Assembly: GCF_011297335.1 (NCBI RefSeq)
Contig: NZ_JAAOTJ010000006.1
Coordinates: 62,001-126,000 of the forward strand
Direction: 5' to 3'
From: Catellatospora methionotrophica
GTDB lineage: Bacteria > Actinomycetota > Actinomycetes > Mycobacteriales > Micromonosporaceae
DNA: 64,000 bases
In this document: in pieces, positions 49,368-59,157 of the stretch
How positions within the stretch are numbered: the stretch's first letter is position 1
Layout of the letters: each line of letters starts with the position of its first letter
Position numbers and translations under genes: made by a program
Notes under the pieces: generated by a model
Told to the model about the DNA's origin: nothing
The model's input: the letters and a program-made list of their open reading frames with translations, nothing else
The model's database searches: none

Positions 49368-50366
49368 TCAGGGACGCTCGTCGGGGGACTGGGTCTTGCC
49401 CGGGTCCCGCTCCGTGACCGGCTCGACGATCTCGTCGATCGCCTTCATCAGGTCGGCGTCGAGCTTCACGCCCGAGGCCTTCACGTTGTCGTACACCTGC
49501 TCGGGGCGCGTCGCGCCGACGATCGCCGACGACACGTTCGGGTTCTGCAGCACCCACGCCACGGCGAGCTGCGCCATGGTCAGGCCCGCGTCCGCGGCCA
49601 GCGGCTTGAGCTGCTGCACGCGGGTGAGCACGTCGTCGTCGAGCCAGCGCGCGATGAAACCCGCACCCGACTTCTCGTCGGTGGCCCGCGAACCGGCCGG
49701 CGGCGGCTGACCCGGCAGGTACTTGCCGCTGAGCACACCCTGCGCCATCGGCGACCAGACGATCTGGCCGAGACCCAGCTCCTCGCAGGTCGGCACGACC
49801 TCGGCCTCGATGACCCGCCACAGCATCGAGTACTGCGGCTGGCTCGACACCAGCGAGATCTTCAGCTCGGTGGCCAGGGCGTGGGCGGCGCGGATCTCCG
49901 ACGCCTTCCACTCCGAGACGCCGATGTAGTGCGCCTTGCCGGAGTGCACGATGTCGGCGAACGCCACCATCGTCTCCTCCAGCGGGGTCGCGTAGTCGTA
50001 GCGGTGTGCCTGGTACAGGTCGACGTAGTCGGTCTGCAGACGCTGCAGCGACCCGTTGATCGACTCCATGATGTGCTTGCGGGACAGGCCGCGGTCGTTG
50101 CGCCCGGACCCGGTCGGCCAGAAGACCTTGGTGAAGATCTCCAGGCCTTCGCGGCGCTCGCCCTTCAGCGCCCGGCCGAGCACCGACTCGGCGCGGGTGC
50201 CGGCGTACACATCCGCGGTGTCGAAGGTGGTGATCCCGCTGTCGAGGGCCGCGCGCACGCAAGCGTCGGCGGCGTCCTCCTCGACCTGCGAGCCGTGGGT
50301 GATCCAGTTTCCGTACGAGATCTCGCTGACGAGCATCCCGGAACGGCCCAAATGCCGAAACTCCAT
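49368..50366 (-). CDS. Aldo/keto reductase (potassium-channel beta-subunit-like)
   Basis: A 332-residue NADPH-dependent oxidoreductase with an (alpha/beta)8 barrel. Start MEFRHLGRSGMLVSEISYGNW and DTADVYAGTRAESVLG (catalytic Asp and Tyr), TKVFW (Lys) and YQAHRYD (His) give the tetrad. The GRSGMLVSEIS start and the length match the AKR6/KCNAB-like group, which reduces aldehydes; substrate unknown. ATG with TAGGGT at 50378-50373, exactly 12 bases upstream, so leaderless. Confidence 0.93.
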   Translation of the reverse strand: MEFRHLGRSGMLVSEISYGNWITHGSQVEEDAADACVRAALDSGITTFDTADVYAGTRAESVLGRALKGERREGLEIFTKVFWPTGSGRNDRGLSRKHIMESINGSLQRLQTDYVDLYQAHRYDYATPLEETMVAFADIVHSGKAHYIGVSEWKASEIRAAHALATELKISLVSSQPQYSMLWRVIEAEVVPTCEELGLGQIVWSPMAQGVLSGKYLPGQPPPAGSRATDEKSGAGFIARWLDDDVLTRVQQLKPLAADAGLTMAQLAVAWVLQNPNVSSAIVGATRPEQVYDNVKASGVKLDADLMKAIDEIVEPVTERDPGKTQSPDERP

Positions 50367-50417
50367 AACAAGACCCTATGCCGACCGGGTCCGGTCCGTC
50401 GCGGAGGGTTGAATCTT

Positions 50418-53156
50418 CTACAACACGGGCTTCGTGTCGGCCAGCAGCCGGTCGAGTTCCTCCATGACGACCTGGCGGCTGGGCAGCTCCGGGTCGATGA
50501 ACGGGCGGCCCTTGCGGTCCAGCGCCCCCCAGCGGCCGGACGGGCCCGCGATCAGGAACGCCACCGGGTGGATGACCAGCGCCGGGTGTACGGGCGGCAC
50601 CACCACGGCTCCGGTGCGGTCCACGACGCCCTTGCGCCCGCCCGCATCGACGATGGCCAGGCCCTCGTCGGAGAAGCCGTCGACGTAGCGGCCGTCGGTC
50701 AGCGCGGTCGCGAACCCGGTGAACTGGAACGGCACCACGGCCCGGCCCTGCTTGTCGACCGCGCCCCAGCCGCCCCGGCGCACCGCGGCCAGGCCACGGC
50801 GGAACGGGCGTACGTCCTCGAAGCCGGTGGAGATGACCACCCGGCCCTGCTTGTCGATGGCGACCCAGTTGCCCGCGCCGTCGCGCGACACCCAGGCCAG
50901 CCCGTCGGAGAACGAGCCGACACCGAGCCAGCCGGCCCGGCCGTCGATGAGCCGGGTGCCCGCCTCGTCGATCAGCTCCCAGGTCTCCATCTCCGGGCGG
51001 CGCACCCAGGCGGCACCGTCGCGGAACGGCTGCACGTCGGCGAACGCGGGGGAGATGACCGTACGGCCGTCGGCCCCGGCGAAACCCCAGCACTGCACAC
51101 GCTCGTCGAAACGCGGCACCGGCGGCTTGCTGACCTGCAGGATCTCGTCCATGCTGCGCGGGTACGGGCCCATGCCGTTCTCGGCGATCTTCATCGAGAC
51201 GGCGTCGAGCGCCATCTCGGTACGCGTGATCAGCTCCGGATCCTCGACCTTGCGCAGTTCGAGCGCCTTCTCGAAGTGGTTGAACGCCTCCATGTAGCGG
51301 CCCTGGTCCAGGCAGGACCGCCCGGCGTGCTCGTGCATGGTGGCGCGCAGCCGGTCGGGCAGCTCGCTGGAGTTGGCCTCGGCGAACAGCTTGTCGGCCT
51401 CGGTGAAGTCGCCGCGCCACTGCAGCACGTGGGCCAGCCGGGCCTTGGCCAGCGCGATGCGGCGCAGCTCTCCGGTCGCCTCGGCGTGCACCAGGGCCAT
51501 CTTGCCGTCCGACAGCGCCTTGGTCAGGTCGCCGAGGATGCGCGAGACCACGGCCCGCAGGCTGAGCAGCCGGGCGCGGGTCGGGTTGTCGGTGGCCGGG
51601 GTGAGCTTCTCGGTGAGCCGGTCCCGGATCTCGCGCAGCTCATCCGGGTTGTCGACCAGCTCACGCAGCGTCTCGTGATGGAAGCGCCACTCGTACGCGG
51701 CCAGCGTCTGCTCCGGGTCGGGCCCCGACTCCGGGGTGGCCTCCGGCTCCGGCTCGGCCGCGGCAGCGGCGGCCGCGGCGGCGTCACCGGTGACGGTGGC
51801 CGTCGTCGCCGCGGGCTCGGCGGCGGGTGTCGGCGCGGCACCGGGGCGGACCAGCGGGTGCAGCATCGTCGGGGCGGACAGCGCGGTCGCCGCGCCGGCC
51901 GCGCTCGCGGCGACGGGCAGCACGGTGTCGGGGGTGGCCACGGCCGGGGTCTGCGGTGCGGCCGGCGACACCGGGTTGGCCGAGACCGGCGCGGCCGAGA
52001 CGGGTGCGGCCGACGCGACGGCAGTGGAGACCGGAGCGGCGGAGACCGGGGCCGCACTGGCGGCGGGCTCCGCGGTGACCGGCGCCGCCGCGGCTGCGGC
52101 CGGAGGCGGGGTGTCGTCGGTGATGGCGGCCATCATGCCGGTGTCCGCCGTGGAGTGGCGTCCCCGGCGGCTCGCGGCGGCGGCCTGCGCCTGGTCACCG
52201 GCTGCCGTGGCAGCGGGCGTGCCGGCTGCCGCCGGTACGGCCACGGGCTGCGCGCCGGACGTGGGGGCGGCCTGCTGGGCGGGTGGTGCCGCCGGCGGGG
52301 CGGCGGTCGCCGCTGCCTGCGGGGCCTGCTGAGGCACGGGCTGGCCAGGGGCCTGCTGGCCCGGAGGCTGCTGACCCGGGGCCTGCTGACCGGGAGCCTG
52401 CTGGCCCGGCGCGGGGGCGTAGCCCTGCGGGGCCTGGCCGGGCATGCCGGGGTGACCCTGCTGCGGGGTGCCGGGCTGGCCGTAGACCTGGCCCTGCTGC
52501 GGCGGGCGCTGGCCCTGCGGCGGGCCGTACTGCGGCTGCCCCTGCGGGTGGCCGTAGGTCTGCCCCTGCTGCGGCTGGCCCTGGCCGGGGTGCGGCTGGC
52601 CGTACTGCTGGGGGCCGTTCGGGTGCTGGTTCGGGCCGCCGTAGACCTGGCCCTGCTGCGGGCGCTGCTGGCCCTGCTGCGGGTGGCGTCCCTGTTGGGG
52701 CGGCCCGTACTGCCCCTGCGGGCCGGGGCCCTGCGACGGGTGCGGCTGGTTCGGGCCGCCGTAGACCTGGCCCTGCTGGGGGCCGTTCGGGCGGTACTGC
52801 GGGCCGGGCTGCGGGGGCATCGGGCCGGGGCGCTGGCCGCGCTGCGCGTTCGGGTCCCAGTTGCCCTGCTGCGGCTGGCGCTGCCCGTTGGCGGGCGGGA
52901 ACGGGCCGGGCGGCGGGCCCTGACCGGCGTGCGGCTGGCCGTACTGCTGGGGGCCGTTCGGCTGCTGGCCGGGGGCGTGCTGGCCGGGCTGCTGCGGACC
53001 CTGCTGCTGGCCCTGCGCGTTGGCGGGCTGCTGCGCGGCGGGGTCGGGCGCGTCCGAGGGCGGGCGTTGTCCGGGCACCCGCGACCACGGCGACGTCGGC
53101 GTACCGGCCCAGGCCGGCGTGCCGCGGTGCCGCTCGTCGGTGCGCTCGTCGGTCAC
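50418..53156 (-). CDS. WG-repeat protein with long Q/P/G-rich and Ala-rich disordered N-terminus
   Basis: A 912-residue protein in three parts. Residues 1 to about 480 are low-complexity: first Gln/Pro/Gly/Tyr-rich with recurring units such as [20 protein letters not shown] and QYGPPQGQ, then Ala/Pro/Val-rich. Residues about 485-670 are helical with TPR-like spacing ([19 protein letters not shown], then [17 protein letters not shown]). Residues about 675-905 carry six WG-type repeats ([48 protein letters not shown]). GAGGTGG precedes the GTG at 53156, preferred over an ATG at 53192. No signal peptide. Scaffold or condensate-type role is possible; function unknown. Confidence 0.85.
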   Translation of the reverse strand: MTDERTDERHRGTPAWAGTPTSPWSRVPGQRPPSDAPDPAAQQPANAQGQQQGPQQPGQHAPGQQPNGPQQYGQPHAGQGPPPGPFPPANGQRQPQQGNWDPNAQRGQRPGPMPPQPGPQYRPNGPQQGQVYGGPNQPHPSQGPGPQGQYGPPQQGRHPQQGQQRPQQGQVYGGPNQHPNGPQQYGQPHPGQGQPQQGQTYGHPQGQPQYGPPQGQRPPQQGQVYGQPGTPQQGHPGMPGQAPQGYAPAPGQQAPGQQAPGQQPPGQQAPGQPVPQQAPQAAATAAPPAAPPAQQAAPTSGAQPVAVPAAAGTPAATAAGDQAQAAAASRRGRHSTADTGMMAAITDDTPPPAAAAAAPVTAEPAASAAPVSAAPVSTAVASAAPVSAAPVSANPVSPAAPQTPAVATPDTVLPVAASAAGAATALSAPTMLHPLVRPGAAPTPAAEPAATTATVTGDAAAAAAAAAEPEPEATPESGPDPEQTLAAYEWRFHHETLRELVDNPDELREIRDRLTEKLTPATDNPTRARLLSLRAVVSRILGDLTKALSDGKMALVHAEATGELRRIALAKARLAHVLQWRGDFTEADKLFAEANSSELPDRLRATMHEHAGRSCLDQGRYMEAFNHFEKALELRKVEDPELITRTEMALDAVSMKIAENGMGPYPRSMDEILQVSKPPVPRFDERVQCWGFAGADGRTVISPAFADVQPFRDGAAWVRRPEMETWELIDEAGTRLIDGRAGWLGVGSFSDGLAWVSRDGAGNWVAIDKQGRVVISTGFEDVRPFRRGLAAVRRGGWGAVDKQGRAVVPFQFTGFATALTDGRYVDGFSDEGLAIVDAGGRKGVVDRTGAVVVPPVHPALVIHPVAFLIAGPSGRWGALDRKGRPFIDPELPSRQVVMEELDRLLADTKPVL

Positions 53157-53275
53157 GCCCCACCTCGCCTGGTTCCGAGTCTTGTATGGCACAAATGCAT
53201 CGCGAACCGGGTTGCCACGAAGGTATGGTCGCGCCCGGCCGAAAAAAGAATGCGGTTGCGAGTGGAGGGTACGGG

Positions 53276-54139
53276 GTGGGCTTCGTCACCGCCACTGCGG
53301 ATCGGCTCACAATCCGAAACTTCATCGAAACGGTAGGGATTTTCCGGACATTAAGTTCATCCGGATTCCGGCGGTTCTCCACATATCGCCAGGCGACCGT
53401 GGCGGCCACGGCCACCAACACCATGTTCGGCTTCGTCAGGACCTACGTCATGCTGGCCGTGGCCGGTTCCGCGGTGGCCGCCGGCGGGCAGGTCGCCGGA
53501 TACGACGCCCCACAACTGGTCACCTATGTATGGGCCGGGCAGGGCCTGATCGGCGTCGTGGCGCTGTGGGGCTGGACCGAGCTGGCCGACCGGATCCGCT
53601 CCGGCGACGTGGTCACCGACCTGCTGCGCCCCGTCCACCCCGTGCTCGGCTACCTGCTGCCCGACCTGGGCCGGGCGGCGTACGCCCTGCTCACCCGGTT
53701 CGTCGTGCCGGTCGCGGTCGGCGGGCTCGTGTTCGACATGTACCTGCCGCAGCGTGCCGCCACCTACCCGCTGTTCGCGGCCTCGGTGCTGCTGGCGGTG
53801 CTGGTCTGCTTCGCCGGGCGGTTCCTGGTCAACGCGGCCGGCTACTGGCTGCTCGACACCCGCGGCGTACTCATGGGCTGGGCCGTCTGCGCGGGCATGC
53901 TCGGCGGGCTGTACTTCCCGATCCGCTTCCTGCCCGACGGCCTGGCGGCCGCCGTATACCTGGGCACCCCGTTCCCGTCGGTGCTGCAGATTCCGCTCGA
54001 CGTGCTGGTGGAACGGGATCCGCCAGCCGGACAGCTGGGCCTGCTCGGCATCCAGGCGCTGTGGGCCGGGCTGCTGTTAACGGCCTGCGTGCTGGTCCAG
54101 CGCCGGGCCGAACGGCGGCTGGTGGTGCAGGGTGGCTGA
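53276..54139 (+). CDS. ABC-2 family transporter permease (ABC2_membrane_6 type), first subunit
   Basis: A 287-residue permease with six membrane helices; [26 protein letters not shown] is split around the first helix, and [15 protein letters not shown] with AAYALLTR is the family signature of the two-subunit exporters formerly called DUF990. GGAGGG stands 6 bases before the GTG at 53276. Its stop overlaps the next permease gene by eight bases. With the second permease and the ATPase at 54964 it forms a heteromeric exporter of unknown cargo. Confidence 0.88.
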   Translation: MGFVTATADRLTIRNFIETVGIFRTLSSSGFRRFSTYRQATVAATATNTMFGFVRTYVMLAVAGSAVAAGGQVAGYDAPQLVTYVWAGQGLIGVVALWGWTELADRIRSGDVVTDLLRPVHPVLGYLLPDLGRAAYALLTRFVVPVAVGGLVFDMYLPQRAATYPLFAASVLLAVLVCFAGRFLVNAAGYWLLDTRGVLMGWAVCAGMLGGLYFPIRFLPDGLAAAVYLGTPFPSVLQIPLDVLVERDPPAGQLGLLGIQALWAGLLLTACVLVQRRAERRLVVQGG

Positions 54140-54941
54140 GCCCTCGACCCTGGCGATCTACCGCAGGCTCGTCGCGGCGCAGGTGCGCTCGCAGGCCTCG
54201 TACCGGGCGAGTTTCGCCCTCGACCTGGTGTCCAACGTCGTCTTCCTCGGTGCCGACCTGCTGGCCGTGCTCGTCGTCTTCTACCGGGTGCCGGTCCTGG
54301 GCGGGTTCTCGCTGACCGACACGCTGCTGGTGTTCGGGCTGTCGTCGCTGGGCTTCTCGCTGGCCGACCTCACCGTCGGCAACATCGACAAGATGTCGCG
54401 CCACGTGCGCACGGGGCTGCTCGACGCGGTGCTGATCCGCCCGCTCGGCGTGCTGTGGCAACTGCTGGTGCTCGACGTGGGCGTACGGCGGCTGGGCCGG
54501 GTCTGCTCCGGCGTCGTCGTGCTCGTGATCGCGGTGCGCCTGGCCGAGGTGCCGGTGACACCGGCCAACCTGCTGCTGCTGGTGGTCACGCCCTTGGCCG
54601 GCGCGGTGTTCTTCAGCGCCGTCTTCGTGGCGACGGCGACGGTGGCGTTCTGGTGGGTGGACTCCGGCGAGCTGACCGCCGCGCTGACCTACGGCGGGCG
54701 CGACTTCACGTCATACCCGATGACGGTCTACGGCGGCTGGTTCCGGCACCTGCTCGCCTTCGGGCTGGGCTTCGGCTTCGTGGCGTACTACCCCGCCCTG
54801 GTCCTGCTCGACCGCCCCGATCCGCTGGGCGGTCCCGCCTGGCTGGGCTGGTGCGGCCCCCTGCTGGCGGCGGTCGCCGCGGCCCTGGCCGCGCTCGTCT
54901 GGCGCACCGGGGTGCGCCAGTACCGCAGCACCGGCTCTTGA
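54132..54941 (+). CDS. ABC-2 family transporter permease, second subunit
   Basis: A 269-residue six-helix permease of the same family as its upstream neighbour: SYRASFALDLVSNVVFLGADL, GNIDKMSRHVRTGLLDAVL and the FTSYPMTVYG segment near residue 195. Its GTG start overlaps the upstream stop by eight bases, so translation is coupled and subunit amounts should match. The ATPase gene follows after 22 bases. Confidence 0.88.
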   Translation: MAEPSTLAIYRRLVAAQVRSQASYRASFALDLVSNVVFLGADLLAVLVVFYRVPVLGGFSLTDTLLVFGLSSLGFSLADLTVGNIDKMSRHVRTGLLDAVLIRPLGVLWQLLVLDVGVRRLGRVCSGVVVLVIAVRLAEVPVTPANLLLLVVTPLAGAVFFSAVFVATATVAFWWVDSGELTAALTYGGRDFTSYPMTVYGGWFRHLLAFGLGFGFVAYYPALVLLDRPDPLGGPAWLGWCGPLLAAVAAALAALVWRTGVRQYRSTGS

Positions 54942-54963
54942 CCGCGAACGGAGGCACGGCGGC

Positions 54964-55914
54964 GTGAACGTCATCGAGGCGCACGGGCTGCGCAAGGACT
55001 TCACCGTACGGGTGCGCAAGGGCCTGCTGCGCCGGGAGAGCCGCGCCGTCGCCGCCGTCGACGGGGTGGACCTGACGGTGCGGCGCGGCGAACTGCTCGG
55101 CTACCTCGGGCCCAACGGCGCGGGCAAGTCCACCACGCTCAAGATGCTCACCGGCGTGCTGCACCCGTCCGGCGGCACCGTCGCGGTGTGCGGGCTGACC
55201 CCGGTGCCGCAGCGCATCCAGCTGGCCCGGCGCATCGGCGTGGTGTTCGGGCAGCGCTCGCAACTGTGGTGGGACCTGCCGCTGGGCGACTCGTACGAGC
55301 TGCTGCGCCACATCTACCGGGTGCCCGCCGCCGAGCACGCCGCCCGCCTGCGGCGCTGCCGCGACCTGCTCGAACTCGACCCGTTCCTGGACACCCCGGT
55401 GCGCCAGCTCTCGCTGGGCCAGCGCATGCGGGGCGAGCTGACCGCCGCCCTGCTGCACGGCCCCGAGGTGCTGTTCCTCGACGAGCCGACGATCGGCCTG
55501 GACGTGGTCAGCAAGCAGGCCGTCCGTGGCTTCCTGGCCGAACTCGGCGCCACCGGTGACACCACGATCGTGCTGACCACGCACGACCTCGCCGACATCG
55601 AGCGGCTGTGCCGCCGCATCGTCGTCATCGACCACGGCCGGGTGGTGCACGACGGCGGCATCGACGCCCTGCACGCCCGCTACGGCTCGCAGCGGCGGGT
55701 GGTCGTCGACTTCGACACCGCGCCGGCTGCCGTGCCCACGCTTCCCGGCGTACACCTCGAAGCCACCGCCGGGCCTCGCCTGACCTTCACCCTCGACGGC
55801 ACCGCCTCGGTGGGCGCCCTGGTCTCCGCGCTCTCGGCTCTCGGCGGACTGCGCGACCTCGCGGTGACCGAACCCGAGATCGAGGAGGTGATCGCCCGGC
55901 TCTACCGCTCCTGA
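54964..55914 (+). CDS. ABC transporter ATP-binding protein (DrrA-like)
   Basis: A 316-residue ATPase: Walker A GPNGAGKST, Q-loop region VFGQRSQLWWDLP, signature LSLGQRMRGE, Walker B VLFLDEPTIGLD, switch TTHDL, and a C-terminal extension of about 80 residues as in DrrA-type exporters. The GQRSQLWWDLP segment is typical of ATPases paired with ABC2_membrane_6 permeases. GGAGG-type site before the GTG. Last gene of the three-gene export operon; directly after its stop there is an unused ribosome-site-like AGAAAGGAGGT. Confidence 0.92.
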   Translation: MNVIEAHGLRKDFTVRVRKGLLRRESRAVAAVDGVDLTVRRGELLGYLGPNGAGKSTTLKMLTGVLHPSGGTVAVCGLTPVPQRIQLARRIGVVFGQRSQLWWDLPLGDSYELLRHIYRVPAAEHAARLRRCRDLLELDPFLDTPVRQLSLGQRMRGELTAALLHGPEVLFLDEPTIGLDVVSKQAVRGFLAELGATGDTTIVLTTHDLADIERLCRRIVVIDHGRVVHDGGIDALHARYGSQRRVVVDFDTAPAAVPTLPGVHLEATAGPRLTFTLDGTASVGALVSALSALGGLRDLAVTEPEIEEVIARLYRS

Positions 55915-56055
55915 GAAAGGAGGTCACCCTCACAGGCGCATCCGCCTACCGGAAGCGATCTTGGCTGGTTACACTGGGTGCTGCACAGGGCCGCAAGGGG
56001 TGCGCCGGTTGGGTGGGACGGCGTACATCGCCCCTGCCGTACCCGGAGTTGATTC

Positions 56056-57336
56056 GTGGCCGCCCGTGCCTCCTACCGTGACCTCGTCCGCATCACCGGA
56101 CCCTGGTTCCTCGTGCTCGCCTTCCTCGCCCGGCTGCCCGCCGCCATGGGTCCGCTCGGCGTGATCACCCTCGTCGTCGCCGCCACCGGCAGTTACGGCA
56201 CCGCCGGTCTGGCCGCCGCCGCGTTCGGCATCGGCGCGGCGCTCGGCGGCCCCGTCACCGGCACCCTGGCCGACCGTTTCGGCCAGCGCGCCGTCGGCAT
56301 CGCCACCGCCGTCGTCGACGCCGCCGCGTACGCCGCGCTCGTGTTCGCCGTCACCGGGGGCCTGTCCGCCGCCGCCGTGCTGCCGTTCGCCGCGCTCGCC
56401 GGATTCGCCATGCCGCAGGTCGGGCCGCTGGTCCGGGTGCGCTGGGCGGTGCTGCTCGGCGACCGCGGCCGGCAACGGCAACTACCCACCGCCATGGCGT
56501 ACGAGGGAGCGGTCGACGAGGCCTCGTTCCTCGCCGGTCCGGCGCTGGTCGGCATCCTGGCGCTGACCGGCTGGGCGGGCGTGCCGCTGCTGGTGGCGGC
56601 CGTGCTGACCGTGCTCGCCGCGGTGCCGTTCGCGCTGCACCGCACGGTGCCCCCGGTGCTGCGCGCGCCCCACGCCGCGTCGCCGTCGCCCGCCCAACCT
56701 GTCGGGCGGATGCCGTTCGCGCGGGTCGCGGTGCTGGTCGCGGCCATGTCCGTGATCGGCGTCGTGTTCGGGGCGACGCAGACCGGGGTGACCGCGTTCG
56801 CCGACACGATCGGCTCGGCCGGGTCGGCCGGTCTGATCTACGCCGTGCTGGGCGTCGGCAGCGCCGCCGCCGGGCTCGCCGTGGCGTGGCTGCCGGAGTC
56901 CCTCGGGCCGGTCAGCAGGTACGTCTGGTCGGCTGTCGCGCTCGTCGGGGGCACCGCGGCGCTGCTGCTCGCGCACTCCACGCTCACCGCGCTGGCGGCC
57001 GTGGTCGTGCTCGGGGTCACCGCCGCGCCGTACCTGATCTCCGGGTACGCCCTGGCGGGACGGCTGTGCCCGCCCCGCCGCGCGGGCATGGTGATGACCC
57101 TGCTGGCCAGCGGCGTGGTCGCCGGGGTGTCGCTGGGCGCGGCCGCCGCCGGCCGCCTCGCCGACGCGTACGGCTACCGTGGCGCGTTCGCGGTGCCGCT
57201 GGTCGCCGCGGTGCTCGGCCTGCTGCTGGCCGCGCTGGTCACGCCCGGCCTGCGCCGCGCGGTCCGCGCCGCCGACGCGGCCGACGCCGCAGTCGCCGCG
57301 AAGGCCGCCCGGCGTCCCGCGCTCACCGCTGCCTGA
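56056..57336 (+). CDS. Major facilitator superfamily transporter
   Basis: A 426-residue, 12-helix MFS protein with loop motif GTLADRFGQR near residue 70. N- and C-terminal halves are joined by a Pro/Ala-rich cytoplasmic loop near 205-220; the C-terminus is Ala-rich. Most like drug-exporter type MFS proteins of actinomycetes; substrate unknown. GGAG 8 bases before the GTG supports this start. A -10-like TACACT lies about 90 bases upstream. Confidence 0.88.
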   Translation: MAARASYRDLVRITGPWFLVLAFLARLPAAMGPLGVITLVVAATGSYGTAGLAAAAFGIGAALGGPVTGTLADRFGQRAVGIATAVVDAAAYAALVFAVTGGLSAAAVLPFAALAGFAMPQVGPLVRVRWAVLLGDRGRQRQLPTAMAYEGAVDEASFLAGPALVGILALTGWAGVPLLVAAVLTVLAAVPFALHRTVPPVLRAPHAASPSPAQPVGRMPFARVAVLVAAMSVIGVVFGATQTGVTAFADTIGSAGSAGLIYAVLGVGSAAAGLAVAWLPESLGPVSRYVWSAVALVGGTAALLLAHSTLTALAAVVVLGVTAAPYLISGYALAGRLCPPRRAGMVMTLLASGVVAGVSLGAAAAGRLADAYGYRGAFAVPLVAAVLGLLLAALVTPGLRRAVRAADAADAAVAAKAARRPALTAA

Positions 57337-57446
57337 GCCGACCGCCGTCGCCCACAGGATGGGCGGCCCGCCGGCCGTCGTCAGCGCATCACCGGACGGC
57401 GCTAGCGTGGCGGTAACTGACGAAGTGACTTGAGGTGATTACCGGT

Positions 57447-58169
57447 ATGCGGCAGGCTGACGGGCGCGACGCCAGGCTGTGGCGGGACGCGGCGGCCATC
57501 GGCGCGGCGGTCGGCGTCATCGGGCTGTCGTTCGGCGCGATCGCGGTGGCCTCCGGTCTGCCCGCCTGGGTGCCGGCGGCGATGTCGGTGCTGGTGTTCG
57601 CCGGTGGTTCCCAGTTCCTCGCCGTCGCCCTGATGACCGGCAGCCCAGTGGCCGCCGTGGTCGGCGGGGTGCTCATCAACATCCGGCACCTGCCGTTCGG
57701 CCTGGCCGTCGGCCCCGCGATCGGCCGGAGCAGGGTGGCCCGTTTCGCCGGGGCACATCTGATCATCGACGAGAGCACCGCGTTCGCGCTGGCCGAGCGC
57801 CACCCCGAACGCCGGGGTCGAGCGTTCTGGACCGTCGGCGTGACCATCTTCATCACCTGGAACATCGGCACGCTGATCGGTGTCCTGCTCGGCGGCGCGG
57901 TCAGCGACCCTGCCGTGTACGGGCTCGACGCCGCGTTCCCGGCGGGTCTGCTGGCCCTGCTGCTGCCGTCGCTGCGCGACCGGGCCACCCGCGCCGCCGC
58001 GATCGCCGGTTCCGTGCTCGCCATCGCGTCGACGCCGCTGCTCCCGGCGGGCCTGCCCGTACTGGCCGCCCTGCTGGGCGTCGGCGCGGCCCTGCTGCTG
58101 CCCACCCCGCCGACACGAGCAGGCGACCAGCCGGAACGCGTGACTCCGGCGCAGCGGGGGCCACGATGA
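57447..58169 (+). CDS. azlC: AzlC family branched-chain amino acid exporter, large subunit
   Basis: A 240-residue membrane protein of the AzlC family: GLSFGAIAVASGLPAW, FAGGSQFLAVALM, NIRHLPFGLAVG and the FWTVGVTIFITWNIGT stretch. With AzlD it exports branched-chain amino acids or analogues such as azaleucine. The ATG at 57447 is preferred because GAGGTGAT lies 8 bases before it; a GTG at 57435 would begin inside that ribosome site. Stop overlaps azlD start (ATGA). Confidence 0.9.
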   Translation: MRQADGRDARLWRDAAAIGAAVGVIGLSFGAIAVASGLPAWVPAAMSVLVFAGGSQFLAVALMTGSPVAAVVGGVLINIRHLPFGLAVGPAIGRSRVARFAGAHLIIDESTAFALAERHPERRGRAFWTVGVTIFITWNIGTLIGVLLGGAVSDPAVYGLDAAFPAGLLALLLPSLRDRATRAAAIAGSVLAIASTPLLPAGLPVLAALLGVGAALLLPTPPTRAGDQPERVTPAQRGPR

Positions 58170-58480
58170 CGATGCTGCTGGTCGTGCTGGCGCTGGCCGT
58201 GGGCACCTACGCCGTCCGGATCGCCGGAGTCCTGCTCCACGACCGCCTGGTGCTGCCCGAGCGGCTGCGCCACCTGCTGCCGATCGCCGCCACGACACTG
58301 CTCGCCGCCCTGGTGGCGACCGCGGTGTTCACGGAGGCGGGACGGCTGTCGGTCGGCGTCGCCCGCCCGCTGGGCGTCCTGGTCGGTGCGGTCCTCGCCT
58401 GGCGCAGGGCCCCGTTCGTCCTGGTCGTGGTGGCCGCCGCCCTTACTGCGGCTCTGCTCCGCCTCGCCGGCCTTCCCTGA
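58166..58480 (+). CDS. azlD: AzlD family branched-chain amino acid exporter, small subunit
   Basis: A 104-residue protein with about four membrane helices; LAVGTYAVRIAGVLL near the start and LRHLLPIAATTLLAAL are AzlD hallmarks. The ATG overlaps the last bases of azlC, so the two subunits are made together. It converges with the response-regulator gene, 25 bases away. Confidence 0.9.
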   Translation: MTMLLVVLALAVGTYAVRIAGVLLHDRLVLPERLRHLLPIAATTLLAALVATAVFTEAGRLSVGVARPLGVLVGAVLAWRRAPFVLVVVAAALTAALLRLAGLP

Positions 58481-58505
58481 GCCGCTGCCGCCCGCTGGAG
58501 GTGGG

Positions 58506-59111
58506 TCACAGCCAGCCCTGGGTGCGGGCGGTCTGGAGGGCTTCCATGCGGTTGCGGGTGCCGGTCTTGCCGATGGCGGCGGAGAGATAGTTGCGGACGG
58601 TGCTCTCCGACAGGTGCAGGCGGATGGCGAGGTCGGCGATGGTCGCGCCGTCGGCGGCGCTGGCCAGGACCTCGCGCTCGCGCTCGGTCAGCGGGTTCGG
58701 ACCGGCGGCCAGGGCGGCGGCGGCCAGCGCCGGGTCGATGACGGTCTGGCCCGCGAGCACCCGGCGGATCGCCTCGGCCAGTTCCTCGACGGGACCGTCC
58801 TTGACCAGGAAGCCCCGCGCCCCGGCGTCCATGGCCCGGCGCAGGTAGCCGGGCCGGCCGAAGGTGGTCAGGATCAGCACCCGGCACGACGGCACGGCGG
58901 TGCGCAGCAGCGCGGCGGCGTCCAGGCCGGACAGGCCGGGCATCTCGATGTCGAGCAGTGCCACGTCCGGCGACGCCGCGACGGCCGCGGCGGCGACCTC
59001 GTCACCCCGGCTCACCTGGGCGACCACCTCGATGTCGGGTTCCAGGCCGAGCAGCAGCGCCAGCGCGCCGCGCATCATGCCCTGGTCCTCGGCGAGCAGC
59101 ACCCTGATCAC
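58506..59111 (-). CDS. NarL/LuxR family response regulator
   Basis: A 201-residue two-component regulator. Receiver domain about 1-118 with phospho-acceptor Asp54 in LLDIEMPG and Lys in FLVKDG; C-terminal LuxR helix-turn-helix about 135-195 (LTEREREVLASAADG, then SESTVRNYLS). The GTG start at 59111 begins IRVLLAEDQ. It follows the histidine kinase gene by 46 bases; together they probably control the ABC exporter genes at the head of the same operon. Confidence 0.93.
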   Translation of the reverse strand: MIRVLLAEDQGMMRGALALLLGLEPDIEVVAQVSRGDEVAAAAVAASPDVALLDIEMPGLSGLDAAALLRTAVPSCRVLILTTFGRPGYLRRAMDAGARGFLVKDGPVEELAEAIRRVLAGQTVIDPALAAAALAAGPNPLTEREREVLASAADGATIADLAIRLHLSESTVRNYLSAAIGKTGTRNRMEALQTARTQGWL

Positions 59112-59157
59112 GAGTGGCCCCCGGCCGCGCGTGACCCGAGCGTGGCCCGCCGCCGGA

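Noticed and set aside
49881-53336. Long open frame (over 1100 codons) on the plus strand opposite the aldo/keto reductase and WG-repeat genes
   Set aside because: Its composition is Arg/Gly/Ala/Val-rich with no domain, and it is the mirror of a real gene with motifs. Very high GC keeps antisense frames open.
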